Of a DNA stretch of 64,000 bases, positions 25,603 to 38,577 are shown in pieces. The position numbers and the translations under genes were made by a program. The number at the start of each line of letters is the position of its first letter. The stretch's first letter is position 1. Under the pieces are notes generated by a model that worked only from the letters and a program-made list of their open reading frames with translations, was not told the DNA's origin and did no database searches. Source of the stretch: Mimosa pudica (taxonomy: Eukaryota; Streptophyta; Magnoliopsida; Fabales; Fabaceae); assembly GCA_029929735.1 (NCBI GenBank), contig JAKELP010000041.1, positions 3,099,001 to 3,163,000 on the forward strand. The letters run 5' to 3'.

Positions 25603-26033
25603 TTTTTTTTATCTCAGTGATAGTGTGGCACATTGTTTTATCGATATTTAAATATTTAAGTTTTTTCTTAACTATTTATGGTTTTAGATGTACATGGGTG
25701 TGTACAAGCAACAAGAAAAAACGTTTTGCAATGTTCATATATGAAGATATTAATGAATACCCACATTTTCTACGGGTAATAAATGCATGCATGGCAATAT
25801 TGTACGTTCAATGTATTTATATGGATCAACATAACAAGTGAATATATTACTTGTGGTGACATATGTTTCGATTAATTTGAAGAAGAATATTTATTATCAC
25901 TTATTTGTTAACGAATGACTGAGCCGCTGCTGAATTCTGAAATGCAGAAAATGAATCTATATTATGACCAACACCGCCCATGCATGCATGAATTGTTTTT
26001 ATGGCCGTTTTCATGAAAATTAAAAATCAAATA

Positions 26034-26273
26034 CTACCTCCGTTCCTAAATATAAGTCCTAATTGACTTTTTTTTGGAGAGGTTAAGGTTGTAAAGTAGG
26101 TTATTAAATCATGACATATTTGATGTATTTTTAGATTATCCATTAACTTATAGGTAAAATAAACTAGTGTAAGAGAAAAAATTAGGTAAATCAATTTATA
26201 ATTAACTTATTTTGCTTTTTTTCAGGATTTTTCAAAAAAGTCAACTAGGTCCTATATTTAGGACCGGAGGGAG
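26034..26273. mobile_element. Stowaway-like MITE, copy C
   Basis: 240 bp with TA flanks, starting CTACCTCCGTTCCTAAATAT and ending TATTTAGGACCGGAGGGAG. Same family as copies A and B. Confidence 0.9.
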
Positions 26274-27614
26274 TATTATATATGATGCATTTATTTTATG
26301 GGAATGCAGAGGCTCAAACGTTTATTGTCTTATCTCAATACAAAGAAGCGGAACATCATTTTGTCTCACTAATACCCCAATTCTTTCGTTCAGAAAAAGT
26401 CAGAATTACACCAAAATTAATAAACAAAGCAACAGTTTTTTTTGGGGGGGGGGTGATGAGAGGTAGATTTATGCTTAAATCAAGAGGTGTAATGTTTTCT
26501 AAAATTATAAGAACCAAGAATAATTTTACCTAGTTAGGTTTAAATCAAGAGGGATAGTAAAATTTCAATACCAAGGGGAGGTGAGTTTGCCCATTCCCAC
26601 ATATGTGATGTGGGAATAATCAATTCCAAGATATTTTCATTACCACATACCAAACAATGAAAAATACTCATTCCCTTTCCCTTTATATTCCCAATCCCTC
26701 ACCCCCATTCTTACTTACCAAACATGCATGTTGCTTGTGTATAGGTTAAATGAAATGTCAAGCTTGTTTTGGGAGATAGACTGCAAGCCCTATATTTTTC
26801 TTCACCCCAAAATCTTGAAAAATTAAAACTCATGTTTTTCTCCATCTTCCCATGTGCAACCCCCCTCTTCCCCAACACCATCAAGCTGCCATCAGCCATA
26901 GAAATTCTAGCTACACAGTCATCTTCTCATTGCCAGAAATTATTGCCTTTCATTGAAATTTTGGGATTTGCTTTAACTCATAATTGGAAACGAATTATAC
27001 ATACGATTTGATTTGCTAAAATTATACTCCTACAATAAATGGTAAGATTATTGTATATATTGGTAAATTCAAGATTACAAATTTAATACTAATTCCAAAA
27101 ATTGTGCGCCAAAAAGTTAAAATGATTAAAAATAAGGCAAGTTGTGCTGTAAATTCTTGTTGAAAATGTAAGTTTTACTTTTAATTGTAATAAAATATTT
27201 TTTAATTAAGAAGCTTATATTCAAAATATAAATGCTTGTTCCGAAAAAATTACGTGGGATGTTCAAGAGTCAATACCTTATTAGTTATTACTAAGTATAT
27301 GTGTTGCTATACGGATTCTTATTTTTACAGTGATAATTAAGCTATATATGAAGTTGAATTCATGTATGAACTTTGATTTGAAAAAAAGGCGTGATTTGTG
27401 AATAATGCGTAATTGCGTACCATAACTAAAAATCTCAAATAAACAATTTTTTTTGAATACATAATTAGAAACTCTAAAATAATATATATGTGAGTATATG
27501 CATAATCCATATTAGAATATTTTTCTTCTGATCGATCCTAAATAGATTTAAAATGGATAAGATCATATAAAAAATTGACAATTTAACATAGGATTTGTAA
27601 CTAAATAAACTATA
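26274..27614. other. Intergenic DNA 3' of subtilase copy 2
   Basis: No gene seen. Its right part, from about 26930, is the start of the large duplicated unit shared with 35195 onward. The frames at 26212-26533 and 26769-27011 cross MITE or non-coding sequence and show no domain. Confidence 0.55.
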
Positions 27615-27852
27615 CTCCCTCCGTTCCTAAATATAGGACCTAGATGACTTTTTTGAAAAATAAAAAAAAAGCAAAAAATAAGTTAATTATAAATTGATTT
27701 ACCTAATTTTTTCTCTTAAACTAGTTTATTTTACCTATAAGCTAATGGATAATCTAGAAAGATATCAAATATATCATGATTTGATAACCTATTTCGCAAC
27801 TTTAATCTTTAAAAAAAAGTTATTTATGTCTTATATTTAGGAACGGAGGGAG
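27615..27852. mobile_element. Stowaway-like MITE, copy D (opposite orientation)
   Basis: 238 bp with TA flanks. The interior runs in the opposite orientation to copies A-C. The other duplication unit has the uninterrupted site AAACTATATTAATCATCATT near 36105-36124, which fits insertion after the duplication. Confidence 0.92.
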
Positions 27853-28155
27853 TATCAATTATCATTATAACGAGAATAAGTTCTTGAAAAACTAAATTTC
27901 AAAAGCCTAATTAAGAGAATCGGAGAATTCAAAATTTTATAAGGCCACTCTCTTTTTTTGATCAGCAAGGCCACTCTCTTGAAGAAAAAAGTAAACTACT
28001 AGACTTAGATATGTTAATGAAAATCAATTAAATTAAATCATTATTGAATTATTGAAGAGATCAAGGAACCATACATTATTTTAACATATTCATCTTTATT
28101 TTCCTTTTTCACGTAAGAGAAGGACGCCACAAATACAACGATAGAGGACAAAAAA

Positions 28156-31100
28156 TTAAATTCCATAATAGTCCTGTATACGGGTGGAGTTACCCGAGAT
28201 TATCACGATTGGACTCCTCACAACATGGGTCCCATCTGACCATACCAACGATGAAGTGATTGCTGCGTGATCCAAAAGTTCATTTCCACTAATACTTACC
28301 ACAAAAGATTTCTTCTCCTTCAATGACTTAAACGATAGAACTTCAGGTTTCACACTCAAACTCATATTTAAACTTGGTGAAATACTTGCCTTGTAGGATG
28401 AGTTTGCAAATCCAACATTTGTCACGACCCTCCTGAATTCAACCTTGAATGGCATAAGAGTCTCAACCTTAGCCGCCAATGAAGGGTAATTTAGACTTTT
28501 CACCAAGTCCTTGTTGTGAGAAGAGCTATGAGTATCACAAGTGCAATTTCTCTCTCCACATATCTTCTTAATTTGTGAAGTGTTGAACCCAAAATTACAC
28601 AACATTTCCACATAATCATTCTTTGATATGTCATAAATCAAGCCAGGATCACTAGCTTTCACAGGATCCAAAAGCCCTGATCCATATTGAAACTCACCAA
28701 CCAAGTCCCAATTCTTGTTATAACCATCAATTATCTTCTTCTTCATGGGTTTTGCTGTGGTTAAAATGGCAGATTTTATAGCTGAAGGTGACCAATCAGG
28801 GTGAAGAGCCTTCAAATAAGCAGAAATTCCAGAAACATGAGGGCAAGCCATGGAAGTTCCTGACAAAAAACTATATCTCATAGATCTTTTATCTCCTAAA
28901 CTACCTGAAACTGAGCCAAGAGGTGAATAAGAAGCCAAAATATCTACTCCTGGAGCATTAATATCTGGCTTTAAAATCTCTGGAATGAATAAATTAGGCC
29001 CACGTCCAGAGAATGAAGCCGTTTTTGGAGCATACTTATCCTTAGAAATCTCACTCTTCATTATCTCAGCTTTAGGGTTTTTATTTGAGAGTGCGTATGA
29101 CACAACACTTACAAAATCTCCCTTTGGAATTTGAAGTGAAGGTAGATCCACCACGTCAGCAAAATCATCAAATGGATAATACTCATTTTCTATCACACCC
29201 TTAACACCATAGTCCTTTAAGTTGACCCCTTCAGGTAGTTCTAGACATGTAACAATTTTACCTTTGGCATTGTCTGGATCGTCAACACAATTAGTGTTGC
29301 ATATAGGAAACTTTGTCCCATTTGAGATGAAAGAATTTATGGAGATTCCTGTTAATGTTTTCCCATTTCCTAGAACAAGTTTGTCTATGATTTTACGATC
29401 TGTTGTACTTGCACCAACGGTTAGGATCCATGGGGCAACACTTGAGACGGTGGACATTCCAGGGCCATTATTACCAGCGGATTGGACGGTGAGGATTCCT
29501 TTCTCCATGGCGTGGAAAGATCCAATGGCTATTGTGTCGCTGAGTAAATCAAGGGCGTGATCATTACCTAAGGATACTGAGATGACGTCAACGCCATCTG
29601 AAATGGCGTCATCAAAAGCAGCTAAGATATCTTCTCCTTTGCAAACATTTCCTTCAAAATTACAAGCTACATATGCAGCAATTCTTGCTGAAGGAAATCC
29701 TCCCCTTGCTGTACCTGTTCAGTACATTATGAAACAAATTGTAATATGAGATTATTATTATATACCTATCCTATTAATATATAGGACAAATTCATCGAAC
29801 TTAATTGGATAAGTATGTTAGTTAAGGTAAACACCTTAAATCATATTTCTTAATTAAATCCACTCTCCCTTCTTAGTGGCAACAATGAGAGCAATTTGGG
29901 ACAATGGACAAAAATTATACATAATGTTTTTCTATGTTTTGAATATGATCTATATTATTATTTGAAGATAGTATGATGACTATATATGAAAAAATTAGCA
30001 TGAACTCAAATCATATGTTTTAGGAAATGCACACCTAATTGATTCCGACAATATTTGTATCTAACCATGTTTGTATAGAAAAAGTATGCATAACAATTGA
30101 TTTAAATCAATTGCTCCTCATTCCCTTTAATTTTGAGTGACCAACAACCCTTAACTCACTGTCACCATTTCACTCTAGTTTTAAACCATGTTCAGACGTT
30201 ACTACCTAATGCATGTTCATCATGAAATACAATTACCTATAAATTTAGGGACTATGGGTTCATTGAGTCAAACTAAGTTCAATAAATATTAAGTTATTAT
30301 AATAAAGCCAAAAATTATGAGTTCTATAACCTAATCAAAACTATTTTGGCCAAACCAATAAAGCTTGGTCCAGTTAGTAAAGGAGTTTGATTCATAACCA
30401 TATCATTGATGTGGGCTCAAATCCCGTCAATGTGAAGACCTTGTTGGTAGGCGATCGATCTGTAAGTACTTCTGTAAGCGTTTTTTTATTTAAACTTTTA
30501 GTTATAAAAAAACTATTTTGGCAAAAAAAAAAAAAAAACCTAATCAAAACTCTGTGCTTGGACTTGAGGCAGATTATTTTTCGATCCATAAAAATACTAA
30601 AGCAGCACATACCGTTTGCTATCCCATAAAAGCTAACATCACGGACTATGTTTCCTGCAATTGTTGAAGCAGTATGAGTTCCATGGCCATCTCTGTCTCT
30701 TGCAGAATCACGATCCTTGGAATATACCCTTGCTCCAATAATCTTCTTATTGCATGTAAAGTTCTTCCCACCAGCACAAGCACCTTTCCATTTCTTAGGG
30801 ACACGGCTAAAGCCTTCATCACTGAAGCTCTCAGATTCTGGCCATATTCCATTGTCAATAACTCCAACAATAACATCACTACTTTTATTTTTACCTAGTA
30901 AAGACTTTCTTCTTCCTCTTTCTTCTTCTTTCTCTGTGAATCCCATGAAGTCCCATGATCTTGTTGTCTGAGTTCGATATGTCACGCTTTCGAATACCGA
31001 GACAACATCTTCCAACCTAGCCACCTTGTCCCTCTCATCGCTTGTGAGTTTTGCTGCAAACCCATTGAAGCTTTTAGTGTAGCTTCGAATCAAGGAGTTT

Positions 31101-31351
31101 GAAACATCATGGCCATTCTTATTATAGGTAATCACTTGTTGGAGAATACTAAGATGGTGAGAAGTCATTGAGGAGTAAAGAGAAGAAGATTTCGTGGGAA
31201 GTGATCCCATGTAGATGATGTAAGTTTTCTTATCATCATTGTTATCATCATCACCTTCACTGCTTGCGACACATTGCAACGGAAATAGTGTAAATATTGC
31301 AAGAAGAAACAGAGACAAACAAATGAAAATTATGGAATTTTTCTTGTCCAT
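28156..31351 (-). CDS. Cucumisin-like subtilisin protease, copy 2
   Basis: Two exons (30613-31351 and 28156-29714) give 765 residues. Signal peptide: IIFICLSLFLLAIFTLFPLQ. Prodomain from TYIIYMGSLP to SYTKSFNGFAAKL. Catalytic Asp sits in VIVGVIDNGIWPES (Asn follows Asp where Thr is usual), His in GHGTHTAS, Asn in SAGNNGPG and Ser in LSGTSMACPHVSG. The usual FSSRGP motif reads FSGRGP. The Fn3-like end contains VVTNVGFANSSYKAS. Secreted protease by family. The single intron (29715-30612) is at the same position as in copy 1 and holds a SINE. It is the intact sister of copy 3, and the first exons of both are exactly 739 bases. Confidence 0.92.
29715..30612 (-). other. Intron of subtilase copy 2
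   Basis: 898 bases with GT-AG ends on the - strand. Apart from the SINE at 30343-30537 it aligns with the intron of copy 3 (38578-39300). Confidence 0.85.
30343..30537 (+). mobile_element. tRNA-derived SINE in the intron of subtilase copy 2
   Basis: About 195 bp, ending in a run of 16 A and flanked by 14-bp duplications ACCTAATCAAAACT at 30329-30342 and 30538-30551. The head resembles RNA polymerase III promoter boxes: TGGTCCAGTTAGTAAAGG (A-box-like) and GGGCTCAAATCCCG (B-box-like). The intron of copy 3 has a single, uninterrupted TTACTTAATCAGAACTATGT at the matching place, so the SINE came after the duplication. Confidence 0.85.
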
Positions 31352-31402
31352 ATTGTGAAAGCCACTGAATGCATGTAAGGCCGCAAGTATTGTTAGTAGT
31401 GT

Positions 31403-31448
<46 letters not shown>
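31403..31448. repeat. (TA)n(CA)n microsatellite replacing the TATA region of subtilase copy 2
   Basis: About ten TA units followed by about thirteen CA units, 50-100 bases upstream of the ATG at 31351. At the same place copy 3 has only GTTATATAACC, a normal TATA motif, so in copy 2 the TATA element appears to have expanded into a microsatellite. Confidence 0.85.
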
Positions 31449-31453
<5 letters not shown>

Positions 31454-32330
31454 AAGCACGTAGTTATACTCACACACACACGTGCACACACAAAAATGGT
31501 TAAATTTAATTTGTTTTGAATGGTTATTTACTAGATTAGCACAACTTGGCCTGAAATCTGAAATCAACTGCACTATTTGCCTGATGAATAGTATGTATTC
31601 CTTTATTTTTTATATTATATGGATACATGGATGAATCGACTTTAAACATATGGTAACCAACATTTTGTTGTGAGTTTAAATTAATTTATGAGGAGAGTAT
31701 AAAATCATATTGTAAACATGTAAGGGTTTACCTTAATTAATTGATCAAATAAAAATAAAAATTAATAATATAACTTAAATATTTTTAAAATAGTACATTC
31801 GTAATTTATCAACCTCAATAAACAAATTGCTTTGAAATTTTCATATAAATTAGTTGGACATTGTGAAATAAAAATAATGAAAATGAGTTTTATACTAAGT
31901 TAACATTGAGTTTTTATCAACTTTAATGGCAGAATAAATTTAATGATTTGTGATATATTTTAATTAGGTAGCGAAAAATAGTAAAATCGGAGGGTCACGA
32001 ATTTGTTGCAATAGTTGTAACAAGTTTATTTTAGTTTTGGAAACATTTAAATTAAAAGATGGCTTTATGTTTCTTATCATGAAAGTGAATAGTCATTTGT
32101 TAATCAAATCACTGCAATTTTTGTCATAATTACAAATTACAGATGTACTGTGTTTAGTACAATGTATATAATTAAATCAAATTTGAGTATTGTCAAATGA
32201 TTAATGATCTTTGATACTCTTCCAAAATTACCTTTTACATTTATAGTAAATACTTATATAAATTAATTCAATTAAAATTATAACATATAATAACCATTAA
32301 TCTAGATTTTGGGCTCAAAATTATTTATTG

Positions 32331-35194
32331 AATTATTTGTTTGATAATATAATTTCCTCGCCAAAAAATTCGAAGTTTAAACATTAGTTGGTGATTAATT
32401 GATTCCCTTATGACACAAGAAATATGTAACTTGAATCTCTTACTAACCTAAGTCTATCTCGATTCTCGAATTCATGAGACTGTATGATTACATTGCATGC
32501 CTGCAATGGTAATCAAGATTACATTACCATAAATGTAGTGTTTGGTTGTTCTTTAGTGTGGTAATATGGATTACAATTGCAATAATGATTACCAAAAAAT
32601 TGATAATCAACATTCATAACTCCTCATATGAATGTGCATTACCATCCATTGTAATTCTCTAAAAGTCTATTTTGCCCTCATTAACTAAAATGAAAAGACG
32701 TAAAATACCCTCAATTTAAATCAATATCATCTATCTTCTTTCCATCTACCTCCTCCCCCTTTCTCTCCTTACTTTGACCTACTTCAACTTCTCTCCCTCC
32801 TCTCTTCATCTCTATCCCAGGTAACTTCTCTCCCTTTACCATTCTTCATTTCCATCTAAAGTCGTCTCTTCTCCACTTCAAATCTGATTGAAACCCCACA
32901 TGACTGACGGTGTTTTAGTCTCATCTCCCCAATGCTTCCCAACTTCTCCTCATTTTAATCAAAATTGTGAAATTATAATTTCATGCATCAATAACAGCCC
33001 AAAATTGTGAAATTGAAGGATTGTATCTTTTTTTTTGTACGAGAAGTATGTAGTGAGTCTGGTAAAAAGATGATAGGAATTTCAAATGAATTATTTCTTT
33101 TGGCATTTGATGCTAAGGAGGAAAAGGGGAGAAGAGACAAATAGTGTGAAAGGAGATACATCAAGTCAAAGCAAAGTAGAAGAGAACACATGATTTTTTA
33201 GGAAAGGGGCAAAATAGCAATTGCATAATTTTTTATATTTAAAATAATGATTGCAATCTCATCACTTTTCAAACTTACCAAACATACACATGGTAATAAA
33301 TATTGCATTACCATCCATTACATTAGATTGCATTGCACTTCAAAACTCTCATGCAATTGAACCAAATGGGCCCTTAATGTATTGATCTTCAATAATTCCT
33401 CGATCTTGTTATCTCTCTTTGTCAGAACTCCAAACAATACCTTACAATCTTTTAACTAGCAATATAATTTAGATTCAAGTAACATGATCGGGTTCTTTTA
33501 ATGAGCTTTCTCCCTCCATGCATTATTTTTCTCGATCGAGGCGTCTTCTTTTTCTCTTCCATCGCAATGGTGCCAAATCTCTTCATTCACGAAGTCTACC
33601 CTTCCAAAAGCTCAAGAACTCACAAATTTCAACTCCAGATCTCATTCACACCATCAAACTCATGCATCTATTCCTTTTCACCATTCACCCCTGCATCTTC
33701 TTGGTGACGCTGTTGGCGAAGGTGGACGATGGACAATATGAATGACGATTTAATAGTTATTAATTATATGAAAAAATTATACAAAAAAACTTTGATAATA
33801 CGTAATGTTTGGCCAAATACTAAATAAAATGTTGCTTATACAAGCAAATATGAGAGTGAATTTCATAATAACAAAGAGAAAATATATAAAAGAAATTAAA
33901 AAAGGTTGTGGCTCTAGGATATATGTGTGTATCCACCATATATTTCAAAAGAAAAAGAGAATTAAACCTGAGGTGCCCATGGAAAAATTTGTTTTCGGGG
34001 GGTCTTGGGACAAATCAGGAAGGTTAGGGGATGAATTTTGTTTTGTTAAAATGACAAAATGATATATTTATGTGCAGAGAAATAATAGAATTGTGTTCTA
34101 TATGAGGGATATGATGTAATTTTCATATTGATTTACAAATATGCGCTAATTAAATCAATAGTACTATTATTATTTCCTATGCCCATTATCATACACTCTC
34201 TTAATATATTTTATATTCTTATATTCAAAGTATCAATTAGGGGTGTAGTTGAAAAGTTTTTACAAATACAATAATGAGATTTCAGGATTTTTTTAGTATG
34301 TATAAAACATGGATGAAATGCCTTATAAATAGAATTAGATGTATTTATAATTATTATTTTTCCCATTACTAAGTTAATTTACCTGAATCAAACTTATTTA
34401 CAGTATTAAAGGGTTTTCAACATGTTACAAAAAGGGCTTTTCAACAATTTAAAAGTTTATTTTGTTACCAACGGGTAGTGTAGAGGTAGTAGGCCCAATT
34501 CCATAAGGATCAGAACTTTACATCTTTCATTTTAGTTATTTTTCATGGATTATTAATATGTCATGTTTAACTATTTTCTTACCTAAGTCAATTAATTTCA
34601 TTATAAATATTTTGCTTGACCATTTTCGTGAATGTGTGCGTATTGAGCAAGAGGCACTGTTGATTTTATCCTAAACGTTGCTATCTATCACAATTTGAAT
34701 GCCAAAATAGATAATTATTATTGTTGTTGTTGTTCTAAGAATATAGCTGTGTGTATCTTTTTTGGCTTTGTTCATTATGAACTCTAAATTCTATATTTTT
34801 TAAGATATATTCTATATATAGAGATTTCCTTTCTCTTTTTTACATTAATATTTTTCGAAAGTGTTTCTTCCCCATCAACTTGTAGTCTAATTAAAAGAGT
34901 GAGAGAGATCAATGCACACTCTTAATTGGTAAACTTATAAAATAAAATCTATCAGGGAATGATATATAAACTCAAAAAATTGGTGAATGATAGAGTATAA
35001 TACATGGTGTCATATGATCCATTCATTTGACCTCACGTAGTGAAATAAAACCTTGTTGTCGTTATTTCTTTACCTGAAATGAATTCACGGTATTATTTAA
35101 TTTCCTAATAATTCATTATACATGAATACTACGGATAGACAAATGATACAATAATCATGAAGGTGCACTGAATAGATCATTAGTGCTGTTAAAG
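32331..35194. other. Spacer between the two duplication units
   Basis: No gene recognised. At about 32488-33375 is a repeat-like block whose two ends share TGCATTACCATCCATT and other GGTAAT/ATTACC words, probably an old DNA transposon with a CT-rich core. A GC-richer patch at 33500-33740 has two overlapping short frames but no recognisable domain. Confidence 0.5.
32488..33375. mobile_element. Possible old DNA transposon with repeated ATTACCAT words near both ends
   Basis: The left end holds GGTAATCAAGATTACATTAC and TGCATTACCATCCATTGTAA. The right end holds GGTAATAAATATTGCATTAC and CCATCCATTACATTAGATTG. The core is pyrimidine-rich and non-coding. No clear target duplication was found, so boundaries are approximate. 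Confidence 0.4.
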
Positions 35195-35514
35195 GTTCAT
35201 TATCTGAAATTATTGAATTTCATTGAAGTTTTGGGATTTGTTTTAACTCATAATTGGAAACAAATTATACTAATTAATTTGCTAAAATATTATATATGGT
35301 AAGATTGTTGTATCGGTAAATTCAAGATTCAAATTTCACCAAAAAAAAATAAGATTAAAAATTTGATATAATTTCAAAAATTGTGCGCCATAAAAGTTAA
35401 AAAAATGATTAATTAACAATAAGAAAATTTCGTGCTGTAAAGTGTAAACTCTTATTGCATATGTAAGTTTTAATTTTAATTGTAATAAAAATGTAAGTTT
35501 CAATTAAAAAATTA

Positions 35515-35786
35515 GGGTTAAGAGTCGTATTTACTCTAAAAGTATGCATATAAGGATCATATTCGTCTTTTACAGTTAAAATGTTAATGGTCAAATATTA
35601 TCTTTCGTACATACTTTACGAGTATATATGACCATCGGGCAGACTTCTAGTGCATATATGACTCTTCATATATATTTCAAAGGTAAATATGATCATTTGT
35701 GTACACTTCCAAGGTAAATTTGGGATAATACTTTAAGGGCATATATGATCTGTGCATACTTTAGGGGTAAATATGAACTTTGACTT
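35515..35786. mobile_element. MULE-like MITE specific to duplication unit 2
   Basis: 272 bp. GTCGTATTTACTCTAAAAGT near the left end pairs with the complement of ACTTTAGGGGTAAATATGAA near the right end. Flanks AAAAAATTA and AAAAAACTA match at 8 of 9 bases. The corresponding place in unit 1 (around 27190-27250) lacks it. Confidence 0.72.
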
Positions 35787-36169
35787 AAAAAACTATTCAA
35801 AATATACAGATGGTCAAGAGTCAATACCTTATTTGTAAGTAATCGGTATGTGTTGTTATATACAGATTCTTATATGAATTTGAATTCATGTATAAACTTT
35901 GATTTGAAAAAGAAGGTGTGATTTGTGAATTATATATAATTACCATAACTAAAATTCTCATATAAACAATTTTTTAAATACATAATTAGAAACTCTAAAA
36001 TAATATATTATGTGTGTATATGCATAATTCGTGCTAAAAAGATTAAAAAGTGATAAGATTTTTTAAAGAAATTGATCGCTTAATATGAGACTTATAACTA
36101 AATAAACTATATTAATCATCATTATAACGAGAATAAGTTTTTGAGAAAACTTATTAATTTCAAAAGATG

Positions 36170-36800
36170 TGCGTTTGGAAGGAAGGAAATGGGAGGGAGG
36201 AATTTTTTGGTAATTTACATAGGGGCCATAAAACTTTCTTTTTCTATCTCATACTTTTTGTGAGACCCACAAACTTTACATCCCATAAGTACATATACTT
36301 TCCATCTTTACCCTCTTACACTAATTTCCATTTCTATTTCCATCCATCCCAATTCCTCCTTGCTTGGGCGGAAATAAGAAATGGAGTTGAAAAATGGTAA
36401 TTTACATCCCGGAGCCACACAAGAGCTTTCTCTTTACATCTCACACTTTTCCTGAGCCCACAAACTTTACATCTCATCATTATCTCTATTTTCCATCTTT
36501 TACCCCATACACTCATTTCCAATTCCATTTCAATTTCCATCATCTCAACCAATTCAAACTGACCCAAAGTTAAGGCTACATTTGATTGATGTACAAGAAT
36601 TTGGAAATGGAAATGGAAGAAGGGAATGAAAATAGTAATTTACATATATCCCGATCCCCACAAGTTCTCTCTCAATCTCACAATTTTCCTGGGTCCTACA
36701 AACTTTTATATCTCATCATTACCTAATTTACCTCTACTTTCCATCTTTTTTCCTTTCACTCAATTCCATTTTCATTTTCATTTCCATTTCCATTATATAT
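36170..36800. repeat. Three tandem units of about 200 bp with GGAAATGG/CCATTTCC ends
   Basis: Three successive units share GGTAATTTACAT (or AGTAATTTACAT), then CTCACA..TTTTCCTG and CACAAACTTTACATC..CATCATT, then a run of TTTCCATTTC words. Unit borders lie near 36170, 36380, 36590 and 36800. The block is absent from duplication unit 1, where the flanks are joined. It may be nested or tandem copies of a small element. Confidence 0.7.
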
Positions 36801-38577
36801 ACACTATAGAGAATGAAGAATTCAAGATTTTATAAAGCCACTCTTTTGGAAAAAAACCACTAAACTTAGTATGTGAATGAAATTCAATAAAATTAGATTC
36901 ATTATTGAATTATTGAAGAGATCAGAGAACCGTACATTATTTAACATATTCATCTTTATTTTCTTTATTCATATAAGAAAAGAACTACACAAATACTAGA
37001 GGGCAAAGAAAATTAAACTCCATAATAGTCCTATATCCGAGTGTAGTTACCCGAGATTATCACAATTGGACTCCTCACAACATGGGTCCCATCTGACCAT
37101 ACCAACGATGAAGTGATTGCTTCCTGATTCAAAAGATCATTTCCACTTACACTTACCACAAAAGATTTCGTCTCCTTCAATGACTTAAACGATAGAACTT
37201 CAGGTTTCACACTCAAACTCATATTTAAACTTGGTGAAGAAAAGCTTGCCTTGTAGGTTGAGTTTGCAAATCCAACATTTGTCACTACCCTCGTAAATTC
37301 AACCATGAATGGCATAAAAGCCTCAACCTTAGCCGCTAATGAAGGGTAATTTAGACTTTTCACCAAGTCCTTGTTGTGAGAAGATCTACTATTATCACAA
37401 GTGCAATTTCTCTCTCCACAAATCTTCTTAATTTGTGAAGTGTTAAACCCAAAATTACACAACATTTCCACATAATCGTTCTTTGATATGTCATAAATCA
37501 AGCCAGGATCACTAGCTTTTATAGGATCCAAAAGCCCTGATCCATATTGAAACTCACCAACCAAGTCCCAATACTTGTCATCATAACCATCAATTATCTT
37601 CTTGTTCATGGGTTTTGCTGTGGTTAAAATAGCAGATTTTATAGCTGAAGGTGACCAATCAGGGTGAAGAGCCTTCAAATAAGCAGAAATTCCAGAAACA
37701 TGAGGGCAAGCCATGGAAGTTCCTGACAAAAAATTATATCTCACAGATCTTTTATCTCCTAAACATCCTGAAACTGAGCCATGAGGTGAATAAGAAGCCA
37801 AAATATCTACTCCTGGAGCATTAATATCTGGCTTTAAAATCTCTGGAATTAATGAATTAGGCCCTCGTGCAGAGAATGAAGCCGTTTTTGGAGCATACTT
37901 ATCCTTAAAAATCTCACTCTTCATTATCTCAGCTTTAGGATACTTACTTGAGTTTACATATGACACAACACTCTCAAAATCTCCCTTTGGAATCTTTAGT
38001 GAAGGTAGATCCACCACGTCCGCAACATCGTCAAATGAATAATACCCGTTTTCTATGACACCCATAATACCATGTTCCATAAAGTTGACCTCTTCAGGTC
38101 GTGTTAGACATAACACAATTTTACCTTTGACTTTGTCTGGTTGGTCAACACAATTAGTGGTTGATATAGGAATCTTTGTCCTATTTGAAATGAAAGAATT
38201 TATGGAGATTCCTGTTAATGTTTTCCCATTTCCTAGAACAAGTTTGTCTATGATTTTACGATCTGTGGTACTTGCACCAACAGTTAGGATCCATGGGGCA
38301 ACACTTGTGACTGTGGACATTTCAGGGCCATTATTACCGGCAGATTGGACGGTGAGGATTCCTTTCTCAATGGCGTGGAATGATCCAATGGCTATTGCGT
38401 CGCTGAGGAAATCAAGGGTGAGCTCAAGACCTAAGGATACTGAGATGACGTCAACGCCATCTGAAATGGCGTCATCAAAAGCAGCTAAGATATCTTCTCC
38501 TTTGCAAACATTTCCTTCAAAATTACAAGCTACATATGCAGCAATTCTTGCTGATGGAAATCCTCCCCTTGCTGTAC

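Larger units (their letters stand above)
26930..32330. repeat. Tandem duplication unit 1 (carries subtilase copy 2)
   Basis: Ordered similarity to about 35195-48890 covers the 3' flank (GAAATTTTGGGATTTGCTTT against GAAGTTTTGGGATTTGTTTT), both exons, the intron and the 5' flank (ATGGATGAATCGACTTTAAA against ATGGATGAATCGACATTGAA). Unit 1 alone has a MITE at 27615 and a SINE in its intron. Confidence 0.85.

Noticed and set aside
33501..33745. Two overlapping short frames in a GC-richer patch
   Set aside because: No domain, no splice context and no agreement on one frame; probably part of old repeat DNA.
34470..34520. tRNA-like words (GGGTAGTGTAGAGGTAGTAGG)
   Set aside because: No convincing B box, cloverleaf or A tail, so neither a tRNA nor a SINE can be supported.
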